A stretch of DNA of 64,000 bases, taken from assembly GCF_008831285.2 (NCBI RefSeq), contig NC_045141.1, positions 5,287,224 through 5,351,223 on the forward strand, read 5' to 3'. Numbering within the stretch: position 1 is the first letter of the stretch; every line of letters begins with the position of its first letter. The notes beneath the pieces were generated by a model. The model did not search any database. It worked only from the letters and a program-made list of their open reading frames with translations, and was not told where the DNA came from. This DNA comes from Nymphaea colorata. Lineage: Eukaryota > Streptophyta > Magnoliopsida > Nymphaeales > Nymphaeaceae. The position numbers were made by a program, and so were the translations under genes. Shown in pieces: positions 43,784 to 53,885 of this stretch.

Positions 43784-44072
43784 TCAAAAACGCGCTCCAG
43801 AGAAAGTCACGCCCGGAATGGGCAGCAGCTGCGGCACTTCTGACATGCCGTCTCCTCCTTCACCCCCTTATCTTGTTCTCCCGGGATCTTCAGATAACCT
43901 TGCAGGACATGGTGAAGAGAAAGAACTGGGCAGTGTGAGTGGTAAAGAAATGCAGGATTTCTCCACTCCTTGTGGAGACGGTGGCGATGGGGAGTGTATT
44001 TTTGCAAGCGACACACATTTGGTGGGTGTGTGGCCAAGTTTGCTATACAGTTGGAAGTGGGGAAGGGGCTGA
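43784..44072. other. GC-richer segment with overlapping open frames
   Basis: All of 43,807-44,077 is open in at least three frames on both strands, and it is more GC-rich than its surroundings. It lies directly upstream of the gag relic. The plus-strand frame (MGSSCGTSDMPSPPSPPYLV...) and the minus-strand frames are unrecognised. It might be retroelement leader or a captured exon. Confidence 0.3.
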
Positions 44073-45449
44073 GGCAATTGATAACATGAAATGTTTGAAA
44101 AATGATAAATATTGAATTTTAGAAAATTTGGGGTGATTGCACCTTCTAAGAATTTTCAAACTATTAGAACATTGATTAGGAAATACTTGTTGCTCTTAAA
44201 TTGTTGTGTAAACAAATTTATTAATTGAAAAATGTTGTTCTCATGTTTTAATAAATAATGAATAAGTGCACGTGAGCAATATGTTCCTTTAAGGGGTAGC
44301 ATTGATTGTGAAGGTTCCACGAATCTGCCCAGAAAATTCATAAAGGTTTATGAAACAATAGCTCTAGTGTCAAATGAACCTTCTATAATTTTGCTGTAGA
44401 TTTATGGGACACTCACAAAGTGTCTCTATTGCCAAACGCCCTCTTAGCTCCTTTATAAACTAAAGGGCAACACAAGGCACTGAGAGAGTTTGTAAACTTC
44501 GCCTTACGCAAAACGGTGGGTGAGAAGATTACATCATAAAAACATGAAAGATGGTTGTTGTATATGAAAACACCCTTACTTTGAACCGGGTCCAGATCTA
44601 GAACTTTGAGAACATTTTTAGTTGTAATAACTTTGGATGTGATGTATATTCAAACTCTGATTTTAACTATGCATTGGACTCAGATATTTAAATTTGGATT
44701 TGGATATATAAATTCAGCTTTGTTTTATTTTGAATTTACTATCCAATTGGATATATACCGAATTACTTAATTTTAAGACGATCTGTTATAAGTTAGGTTG
44801 TATGGGAAGAAAATATTTTTAACATCCAGTAATTTACATATCCATTCCTCTCTCCCATTCTCGTCTTGGGTCATCAATTTTGGGCAGGAGGTTAGAGTTG
44901 TATCTTATTATCCAGTCATTGGTGTAAAACCCATAAATTGCCCAAGCCACATATCTAAATAAGCTTTGTGATTCTGAGAAAAGAAAAAAAAAACAAGATC
45001 ACATATCCAATTTTTTTACATAATAAAATAGGATAGATGAAAACCATAGAAAAAGAAATCTGCAAACGTGAGAAAAGGGAAGCGTAGAAGATTGGGATTG
45101 ATAAATTTTTCCCAAATTTGTTTAGCAGAAAAAATATATGGGACTTTGCCAGTGTGCATAGAAGCCTATAGGCTCACCATAGTCGAAAATCGGTAGAGCT
45201 TCTGATTGGAGGCAAACAAATGGACCCTTAAAGATTAATTCTCTCATAAACTCAGCAACTTGAGAAATTTAATTTTCTGAGTTAAAAGAAAGCGTGAGTC
45301 TTGTTGTATTTTTGTACTCTCCACCACGGCAGCGTTGGACCTAATTAGAGGGGTGCATGCGCACTTGCTCACCTTTGTAAGTTTGATCTCTTCCTTAATT
45401 TGCCTAATTTCTTCACTTCTGATTCTTTTCCTCTACTCTTCCCGTCTAC
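44073..45449. other. Spacer with GATTC-family fragment
   Basis: About 44,590-44,760 has degenerate GATTC-family sequence ('ttggactcagatatttaaat'). The rest is AT-rich without a gene. Confidence 0.4.
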
Positions 45450-45453
45450 CCAG

Positions 45454-45678
45454 AAACAGGGGAGGTTGGCGTTGGTAAAGGCCATACTTGTAGAAGCACT
45501 CTTTCTGTTATTTTGGAAGCCATCACCAGTTTATTGAAAGAAAAGGTCGGCCTCATCTTGAATGCCAAAGGCGATATCGTCAACCTTCAGAGGAAGCTGG
45601 AACTGGCAGCCCTCAAGGTTGCAGGTCGCAAGCCCTTTTCCAGCAACAAGGGTGACAAAGGTCTGGACGACAGCTGAA
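45454..45678 (+). pseudogene. Possible NLR coiled-coil (Rx_N) fragment
   Basis: After a possible acceptor (tctacccag|), an open stretch runs to TGA at 45,676-45,678. Its middle reads LSVILEAITSLLKEKVGLIL, then NAKGDIVNLQRKLELAALK. This follows the N-terminal CC pattern of plant NLRs: 'LS.vLe.l.sLL.eevgLl.gvk.ei..Lq..L..i.a.L'. There is no ATG in the right place, no MHD or NB-ARC domain follows, and the downstream part is basic and short. GTAAG near 45,729 could be a donor. Plausible relic of an NLR first exon; a chance amphipathic helix is the alternative. Confidence 0.35.
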
Positions 45679-46126
45679 GGCTTGAGCTCGGCAAAAGGGA
45701 GAAGGATCCTTTAACTTCATGGAACAAGGTAAGAAAGCCTTGGACCATTCTGCATGGGTTTTACATTTTTTAGAGTATGCACCATATCTCATGTTTCATT
45801 CTCTTCTTGTGCTTTAAATTAAGCAGCCATGGCGTCACACCAACATTGATGCTTAATGGCTTGACTAAAGGAGGATGGTTCCAAATCTTTAGAGGTGACC
45901 ACAAGAAGTGATTTATGAGCTGTAGGGATATAAAGGAAATTATGACTGTGTGCATACATGTGACACAGAGAGAGAGAGAGAGAGAGATAAAGAGAGAGAG
46001 TACTGAATTTAATTTATTAATGTACCCATTTTATTACATAATGATACATAGCATGATAAGTAGGATTCGGGTAATGGGCACCAACATGGTTGATAGATTG
46101 GGAAAACATCGACACTGGTGAGTTGC
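45679..46126. other. Spacer 3' of the terpene synthase pseudogene
   Basis: A (GA)n microsatellite lies at about 45,966-46,000. No gene. Confidence 0.5.
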
Positions 46127-48648
46127 TTAGGCAGTCTGGATGGGCTCGGCAATGAGAGAGTAGATATGGTCCATGGACTCATGCTCCAAGGCACTGATGC
46201 CATCTTCATAGTCATACATGCACTGTGAGACCCTCGCAATGTTGAGAGCCACGTTCATGAAGGAACGAGAGAAGGCGATCTGTTGCTTCTGCTGCTGAGC
46301 AGAGAGCAGCTCCCTGTTCAGCGTCCTTCATGCATCCCTCAACAAGTTCCTTATGTGCTGCCGTGCTTGCTCCTCTGCTACCCGTGCCTCGTTCATATAA
46401 ATCTGGACCGATCTAGGCTGGTTTCCTCTCCTGAATCCAACCTTCGATCAAGTGTTCAACATATAAAGAGAAGATCATCAGCCAATTAAAACAGAAAAAC
46501 AGAACAAGAACACTGTCAACTCAGAAGCTATTACTAGTTAACCAGCACAAAATACACTAAACTAACCCTGGATCTCTGGAGGTCAGCCGAGAGACGAACT
46601 ATCATCGATGACAAGTTGATGATGTTGGACTCAGACTGCAGCTGCTGGATGGATTGTTCCTCAATGTTTTGGGAGAGGAAGAAGTAGGCAGGGAGGAGAA
46701 TAGGGCTGGTCATGGCTGCCCGGATGTTGCTCAAATATTCCTCTAGCCTTGGTGTCTGTCGGGCACGGTGCCACCTTGCTTCAACCAAGTAATCTCTGCA
46801 CACACTCACCCACTGCGCAAGAGTAGAAGAGAGCAAGTCAATTAGAGAGTGAAGCTAATATACTAATGTGATGATGTGAAGAGTAGAAGAAAGATTTGAT
46901 AAAGAAAGTGTCGTACTGCTCTCCTCATGTGTGAAGTTATATCACAGCCATGCCTCCTAAGAACAGTGTAGCTGATCTGGTTGGTTGTGTTGTAGACAGC
47001 CGCATAGAAGACCCTCAGTGACTGTGGCAGCTGCTCTGCCGCTTGAAGATCCCACCTGCGTATATACAATATACAGCACCCACATTGGCTCCTAACAATG
47101 TGAAGCAGAAACTAGAGACAGAGTTTCTACCTCTAATTTACCAACCATAATCATCCTTTACCTCTCAACAACTTGCACAAAGCATTCGAGCTCCTGAACA
47201 GACTGATGCTCGCCGAAGATGTCCTCAACGGTGGCCATCAAGTAGGAGACCCTGGCGAATTGCATCATGTACTGTGAGAACTGTGGCTCATGCATCTTCC
47301 CCACTGCCATGAAGTAGCTCTCCACCAGGCTATCTCTGGCGAAGCTAATGTGCTCGCCCAAGCCCAAGTCCCTCCACCACCAACAAACACCCAAAACAAA
47401 GGACTCATGGTTGATTATTAGTGGACCCAATGATGCAGACCAGCAACAATGTAACATACATGATATTCATTACAGGTATACATATACGCATAGAAAGGCA
47501 TTAGTTGCTGCATTATTATCAACTATTAACCAAGTTATTTAAGCAAAAGTGCAAGAATGAATTGTACCCAGATAACTCCCTGAGGTCTCTTTGGTGGATT
47601 GTCTACACCATGTTGAAGTCCAGCCTAGCGAACTCATGCAGCACTTGGCTTCTACGGTCCATCCTCTCGAATGTGTCAATATACTCTCAGGCCTCCACCC
47701 TGCGAACCCTTCTGTGGAGCGGAACCTGCAGAGCACGCTGTACCTGTTGAGACATCCTCTAGTCCATGCGGCTTAACCTTGCTCTAAGATGCTCTGAAGA
47801 GAAGGCCGTAGCTTCTTCCAACACAGTTTCTCCTTCACAGGCTAGTTGTGATGCTTCCGGCCAGACTGTTCCCTAAATCTACTAAAGCACTCTATGAAAT
47901 GCAAAAAGAAACTTTAATGGTTAGTGTCAATTAACACATTTGTAATAGACAGTCTATATTAAGAAGTAATTATTGAGCCAATATTTTGGAATTAACACAT
48001 GTGTATATATATATGTATACCTGCAGAAACATTATAGCCATGTTGCCTCAGAATTCTGAACCGAAGTGAAGAAGAGTAGAGGTCTTCAAATCCTCTAGTG
48101 CTCCTGGATATGGCATCTAGCGATCGCCTGATCTCACTCTCAAAGTGATAGGCTACACCTAAATGTTCGAGTGAATCAATGAGCTCCAACTGAGCCACTT
48201 GCTCAGTTGTAGATGTTATAAGTTGTTGGACTTCTCTTCTCAATTCTTCAACTCTGGTCCTTTATGTTTCGATCTGCTTTCATTTTCATGTCTTTGAATT
48301 AGGATCACATCATATTACCAAAATAAACAAAATAATAGTCAGATCAGAGGTATGGAAAATTACTGATGTTGCGCTGGTAATGGACTGGATGAAGTCATAG
48401 TTCCATGTACTTGGCTGGTATCTGGAAGGCCTCCTTTGAGCAGCAAACCTACCACAGCCCTCAGCCCTTGGCTCACATCTCACAAGGGTGGTGCTCCATG
48501 GCTTGAACCCAGCCTTGCTATTAAGAGCAAGCTTGGGGGAAGTAACAAAAGGAGTGGAAAGGGAGGCAAGATGAGCAGCTATTAGAACAGTATGTATTTG
48601 TTGTTGAATGCCGAATACTTTCACAGGCTCCCGGAAGACTTTTCTCAT
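46127..48648 (-). pseudogene. TPS-b type terpene synthase pseudogene, seven exons
   Basis: ATG at 48,648 opens exon 1 (to about 48,364): a Ser/Ala-rich plastid-transit-like leader, then the monoterpene-synthase motif RRPSRYQPSTW (RRx8W). Exon 2 (48,021 to about 48,259) has 'LEHLGVAYHFESEI' and 'LRFRILRQHGYNVS'. Exon 3 (47,568 to about 47,900), exon 4 (47,162 to about 47,390; 'WWRDLGLGEHISFARD', 'MHEPQFSQ'), exon 5 (46,917-47,055; 139 nt; 'RWDLQAAEQLPQ'), exon 6 (46,567-46,812) and exon 7 (46,127-46,441) follow in the family's order with GT donors. In-frame stops lie in exon 3 (47,759-47,761, 47,687-47,689, 47,603-47,605) and exon 7 (46,328-46,330). Exon 3 also lost part of the '..GLLSLYEAS' segment with a frame change. 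The DDxxD metal motif reads EDIFG. Exon 2's acceptor phase is unclear. Non-functional. Confidence 0.9.
47205..47240 (-). other. Altered DDxxD metal-binding motif in the TPS pseudogene
   Basis: In exon 4 the sequence ATVEDIFGEH sits where class I terpene synthases have 'tt.DD.yD.y'. The first aspartate is glutamate and the third acidic position is glycine. In the family, DDxxD binds the Mg2+ ions that ionise the prenyl diphosphate, so this copy would be expected to be inactive even without its stop codons. Confidence 0.75.
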
Positions 48649-48654
48649 GATTGG

Positions 48655-49640
48655 TTTGCTAGTTTATATAGAGCTGCATCCGAGTGTGCATTGCGTGTCT
48701 ATAATTGTTAGAGAATTTTAATTAGGTTCAATCTCTTAAAATATGGTGTTTGAGTAAGCTATAAATGTTTAATGCTTTTTCCTTTGTATATAAATAGAAA
48801 GCATTAAACTATGACACTTGCCCAAGCCATAATTATTTGGTACTTTTATTTTATAGATAGAATGCATTCTTTCTTCAAGTTTTTGATATGCATTTTAATC
48901 CGACACTGATTAGCTAATGTTCACCACTTAAAACCACTTTTATTAAAGACCATGTTTATTTTTTACAAGTATTTGAGTAATTGCACCCATTCACCTCTAA
49001 GTGGTGCAACTTGCTGTTTCAACAATATTATGAACATGGTTTGCTAGCGTACAAAGACCAGCATCCAAGTGCATATTCTGTGTCTATAATGGTTAAAGAA
49101 TTTTAATAAGGTTCAATCTCTTAAAAATATGGTATTTGCGTAAGCTATAAATGTTTGATGCTTTTTTCTTTCCACATAAATAGAATACATTAACCTATGT
49201 CACTTCTCTAAGCCATAATTATTTTGTACTTTTATTTTATTTGCATATAGATAGAATGCATTCTTTATTCACGTTTTTTATATGCATTATAATCCAACAC
49301 TTATTAGCTAATGTTCGCCACTTAAAACCATTTTTATCAAAGACCATGTTTATTTTTTACACGTTTTTGAGTAAATGCACCCCTTCACCTTTACGTGGTG
49401 CAAATTTCCATTTCAACAAATGCATTCTTTCTTCATGTTTTTGATATGCACTACAATCCGACACTTATTAGCTAGTGTTTGCCACTTAAAACCATTTTTA
49501 TCAAAGACCATGTTTATTTTTTACACGTATTTGAGTAATTGCACCCCTTCACCTTTAAGTGGTGGCAACTTGTCGTTTCAACAATATTATGAACATGGTT
49601 CGCTAGCTTATAGAGAGCCACAATCGAGTGCACATTGCAT
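48655..49640. repeat. Tandem repeats directly 5' of the terpene synthase
   Basis: A unit of about 385 bp starts at 'tttgctagtttatatagag' (48,655), repeats at 49,040 ('tttgctagcgtac') and restarts at about 49,600 ('ttcgctagcttatag'). Within it, a 175-bp sub-block ('atgcattcttt.ttca.gttt', 'caaagaccatgtttatttttt', 'gtggtgcaa') is present three times (from about 48,864, 49,256 and 49,422). Copies differ at perhaps one base in ten. The repeat starts within 10 bp of the TPS start codon and covers its promoter region. Confidence 0.85.
48663..48670 (-). promoter_or_regulatory. TATA-like motif before the TPS start
   Basis: Minus-strand TATATAAA lies only about 15 bases upstream of the ATG at 48,648. 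That is too close for a normal leader, so it is either incidental or the annotated ATG is not the one that was used. Confidence 0.25.
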
Positions 49641-50066
49641 GTCTATAATGGTTAGAGAATTTCAATGACAAGTAACATCTTACATTATGTTGCTTACATA
49701 AGCTATAGTCGTTTGACACACTTTCTTTGAGCAAAAAAAATGCACTAAAAGATGCTGTTTGTGTAAGTTATAATTCTCTGTATAAATGTAGAATGTATTC
49801 ATTGCTTCAATGAAAATTTTAATGGGTCGGTGTCGGAAGCCAGCCCCACCAGCCGGCCCACACCAGCCGCGATGTGTTTCTGCCATTGTTCTGAGAGAAG
49901 TATGTAAGGGAAAAGAGCAAAAAGAAAAAAATGATGAAAACATGTGGCAGTCCCAACTATCTTTCAGGCATTTTTCACAAAAAGAAACCATTAACCTCAC
50001 TACTTGTTAAAGCTGCCAAAGGAGAAAGAAAGGAAGGAAGGCCAAAGCTACCCCTTCAACCACAAT
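49641..50066. other. Spacer, nothing recognised
   Basis: A GC-rich patch at 49,825-49,880 ('gccccaccagccggcccacac') is the only departure from the AT-rich background. A 106-codon minus-strand frame (49,680-50,000) has no domain signal. Confidence 0.4.
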
Positions 50067-50447
50067 TAGGGATGTCAATGGATATAGTCAACTTGGATTT
50101 ACCTTTAACCATATCTAAATCCAAATCTGGAATCCTATTTCGCAAACAGAATTTGATTTGAATATAATTTTCATATTCATATCTGAATAAAAAAATTTTG
50201 AACTGAATTTGACCTATTTTCAAAATGTAAGAACATTAGATATAGGATATTTGCTTAATAACAAATCTGATTCAAATCCATATCCAAATCCAACCGGATG
50301 TTTATTTATATGCGAAAATGTGATTGGAACCCAATTACTAAAGCTGAATTCAATCCTACTTTTTAATAGGATATGTTTTTCTTTTTCATATTCTTCGTAA
50401 TAGATCGATTAGATTTTCTATCCAAAGCAGACATATAGGCATCCCTA
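50067..50447. mobile_element. GATTC-family hAT-like element, second full copy
   Basis: The left end TAGGGATGTCAATGGATATAG pairs with the complement of the right end, TAGGGATGCCTATATGTC. The interior has 'tttcaaaatgtaagaacatt' and 'aaatccaaccggatgttt' as in the other members. No clear 8-bp flanking repeat is visible. Confidence 0.65.
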
Positions 50448-53400
50448 TGCGCAACTATGGAGGCCAGTGGTTTGGATTCTGGGAGGACATGGGATTCAGA
50501 TGTAGGCTCTACTTTTCAAAACTGAATTTGGATCCAAGAAGTATATGATCCCAAATATAGACATAATCAGGTTGCATCTCCGTAACACAAAGTTGACTCG
50601 GGCCTGAATATGGCATAAAACATAAAGGAACACAAATTTGATTAGGAATGGCACAATGCTTTTTTACTAGCTACAGTTCAAAATCAGGTCCATAATCAGA
50701 TGTGTCCAACCTTGAAAATGGTGGGGAAATTTTTTTTTTTGTAAATTTTAATTATAAAAATACGATAAAATTTTTCTTCTGTTTTTTTTCCACTTTTCAT
50801 TCTCAAAGAGCAACCCTCAGTCATGGGGACCAAAGGCTTTGACCAACAAAATTACAAAGAGAGGGAGTCTGGAGGCAGGGGGACCTGGTAGGGGCTGTAT
50901 TTCTTCTTGGATTTTTAAAAAATAAAAAAAGTTATTTATAAATTTTAAATATTTTAGTTTTTCCTCTATAAAATAAAATAAGAAAACTATATCTCTGGTT
51001 CTGTAAAAATTAGGATACTATAGTTTGGTTCCTACAACAAAAAATTCCTAGCTTCTTTTTTGAGATCTCTCAGCAACCCTCTACGTAAGGATTAAAAAGA
51101 ACTTTATGCCCTTTGTTCTATAGTTTTCACCAATTAAAAAAAAAGGAGCTTTGAAGTCTTTCCTTTTAGCCGAACAGAACAGAAACAAAGACGCTACAGG
51201 AATTATCACTTAATACCACAAGAAGTAAAATTTTGTCAAAGAAAACAAGCAGCTCATGCTGTAAAAGTCGTCACCTTCTTTTATAATGCGGCCATGAAAA
51301 AACTCATGGCCTTTCATTACACAGCAGAAAGTTTTCATTAGATTGTTACCTTTGTGTGCATACTTTGTGGTACGTCATATAAGGTTCCCAGTTGGCAGCT
51401 TGCTTTTTAATTATAACTACAGAATATTTGATCCACCAATCAGATTTCAAGAATCTTTTAAAAATTTTATAGATTTCAGCACTGGAGCATAACCATATGT
51501 CACTGGATGTATAAAATATTTATATGTATCTTAGAAAGTTTCCCTAGAAATTGAGGATAATTATTAAAAGGGGAATGAACCTGAAAATATGTAATCATTA
51601 ATGTTTGGTCTATAGTAAATAAAATTATTCTCCTATCACTGCCTTTGTGACTGCTGGATGCTTTGGATTAAATTCATTTCACAACTGTTTTTTCTTGCTT
51701 TAGTTTGTACGAATACCTTTGTCTATCATAACAAAAGTGATGTTCTCATCACTTTGTCTTTTTTACTGGTGGAATCAGGATTAGCTAATCAGGTTTTGTT
51801 GAAAAATAAGAAATACTCTAGCTATAAGCCACATATTAGACAAATAAGAGACCATAATGACTCACTGATCTCTCAACAATTTGATTTACATTCTCATTCT
51901 GAGACATTCAATAATAGCATCATGTATATTATATTCTCACTATAGCGATAATTTCTCTTATAACACTATGAAATATTTTTTAAATTATTGGTATTTGATT
52001 TTTTTATTGTTTTAAAGCAAGAAGAATGATAATGCTGAGACACAATTAAAATTTTAAAACAAATAATTTCTTAAAAAAATGAATGACTGTCTTAAAAAAA
52101 AAGAGGGGCCACTATCGATAGACTTTAGGGAGTCAAAATCATAAATTTTACACTCTTATCAAGAAAGCATCCAAAGTGAAGCTTTTCTCTATTCTTTTGC
52201 TCTAACTTCTACAAAATGAAATAAAAAAAAAAACCACTTGAAAGGAAATAGGTCAAAACACTAGTAACAAAACCTAACCCTGAGTGCGTAATTGGTCTGG
52301 GCCAACTTTGTGTGGCTCGTGCCACTTGTTCATGCCCTGTTGCTATGGTTAGAGAGACCTTTCACATCCCATTCTGAGCTCTTAGTTCTGTCAAACAGAG
52401 TTTGTTGAAATAAAACAGCTCAACTGGATTAGTATGAGTCCTGGACATCATCAGCTTTGTCTCTTCATAATTGGGATGGCCTGTCTTAAGTTTGGCAAGG
52501 TCGATTGCATTCCCTCGTGGCACGAACAAGTTGTACATCTAGTCAATGGTCAGATCATGAAACTTGGATGGGATAGAGTAAGTGTAGGTGATGTAGAAGT
52601 TTGTGGATTGGGAAGTTTTTCGGATTTATTTAACACCAATCATAGACCTTGCCAGCCTGTAGAGCACTACCTTCATCTTCTTTCTCTTTCCATTTTCGTA
52701 GAGTGAACAACAAGCCGATTTATTTCCATTTTCAAACATTTCTCTCACTTCTTTTCTTTTTCTCGACGCGAACCTTGTTCACAACTCACTTTTCCATTTT
52801 CCCCATATTATTGTGAATGAAAAAGCAAGTGATATGTGGAAAATATTATCTTGGTAGGCACCATGTTTCCAAATCAAAAGAAAACTAAAGTTAGATATGC
52901 ATGATAAGGGGCTTTGTTTGTTTGAAAAATTTACTAATGTAGATTGGATTTTCATGGTTGGGATTTCGTAATCTTGGAAATGTCAACTGCTAAAATTAAA
53001 TCTATTCAAATTTGTGGGCCAATCTTTTTTTTTCCTTTTTTTCTTTCTTTTCTACATGCAACACTAAAGTGACTGGACAAGTGGTTTTGAATTCTTTCAT
53101 GGTGAAGAATAAATATGGGAAGTTAAAATTTTTGAAAGTTTTTGCCATTGATCCACTTCTTTCTGTTCAATTACAAAAATAGGTGAGCGTAGCCCATGTG
53201 AAAAATATTGATTGATAACTAGACAGTCGATAGCTTTTATAACTATGCTTTTTGCTATTGAATTATTGACTGTTGATCACAATTTAGTCAAGATTAGTGA
53301 ATATTTGTGACGTCGCCTTAAATTCCAATTTCTGGATGTATGAACACAAGTATGGCCCATTAATAGGAAGCCAATCCTGGTGATACATCAATGTACCAGG

Positions 53401-53885
53401 GACACCCATGATAGTAAGTATCATTTGCCAAATAATCTTATTGTAAGGATTTAGGCTGGAGCAGAAGGTGGGGGACCTGAAAGGAGCCATGGCCCCTCCC
53501 CCCTCATGTTTTGGAAAAAGAAATGATACTTACATTTTAAAAAATTTTAAATTGGCCTATGTAAAAATTTAGAAAAATATTGTTTGGCCCGTGTATAATT
53601 TATGCAAATACTGTTCTGTCCTTCCTAAAAAAATTGCTCGCTTCACCCCTGGATCTCGCGGTCTACTGTTTTTTATTTCATATCCATTTCATCTCAAGTT
53701 AATGAAATTTTGAGTACCTCATGTCAGAACATCATCACAATCAATAAGAGAAGAATAACTAATAAGAAACTAGACTGACATAGAAAATATATCTCTAGAG
53801 AGAAATTCTTGCTTGTGGGTAAGAACTGCCTCCACTGTAGCTTGCATCTGACTTTGTAATTTCATAAGATAATCTTGCTTGACTT
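50448..53885. other. AT-rich stretch without a supported gene
   Basis: 50,860-50,990 resembles the 'GGCGGAGCC' MITE interior ('ctgtatttcttcttgg', 'aaaaaataaaaaaag'). A similar element with GC-rich ends lies at about 53,455-53,655. Open frames at 51,658-51,945 (95 codons) and 52,434-52,706 (90 codons) have no recognised domain or codon signal. No tRNA, rRNA or structural RNA was found. Confidence 0.4.
53455..53655. mobile_element. Degenerate MITE of the 'GGCGGAGCC' type
   Basis: A left end around 'ggctggagcagaaggtgggg' and a right end 'cgcttcacccctgg' bracket an AT-rich interior ('aaatttagaaaaatattgtt'). It is similar to the elements at 14,934 and 37,144, and the ends are imperfect. Confidence 0.35.

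Noticed and set aside
47539-47776. Open frames of 60-81 codons on both strands
   Set aside because: They are off-frame readings of terpene synthase exon 3. The true frame is recognisable by family motifs and contains three stops.
52434-52706. 90-codon plus-strand frame with Cys/His content
   Set aside because: The Cys and His spacing fits no known zinc-binding or peptide family, and there is no second copy or context.
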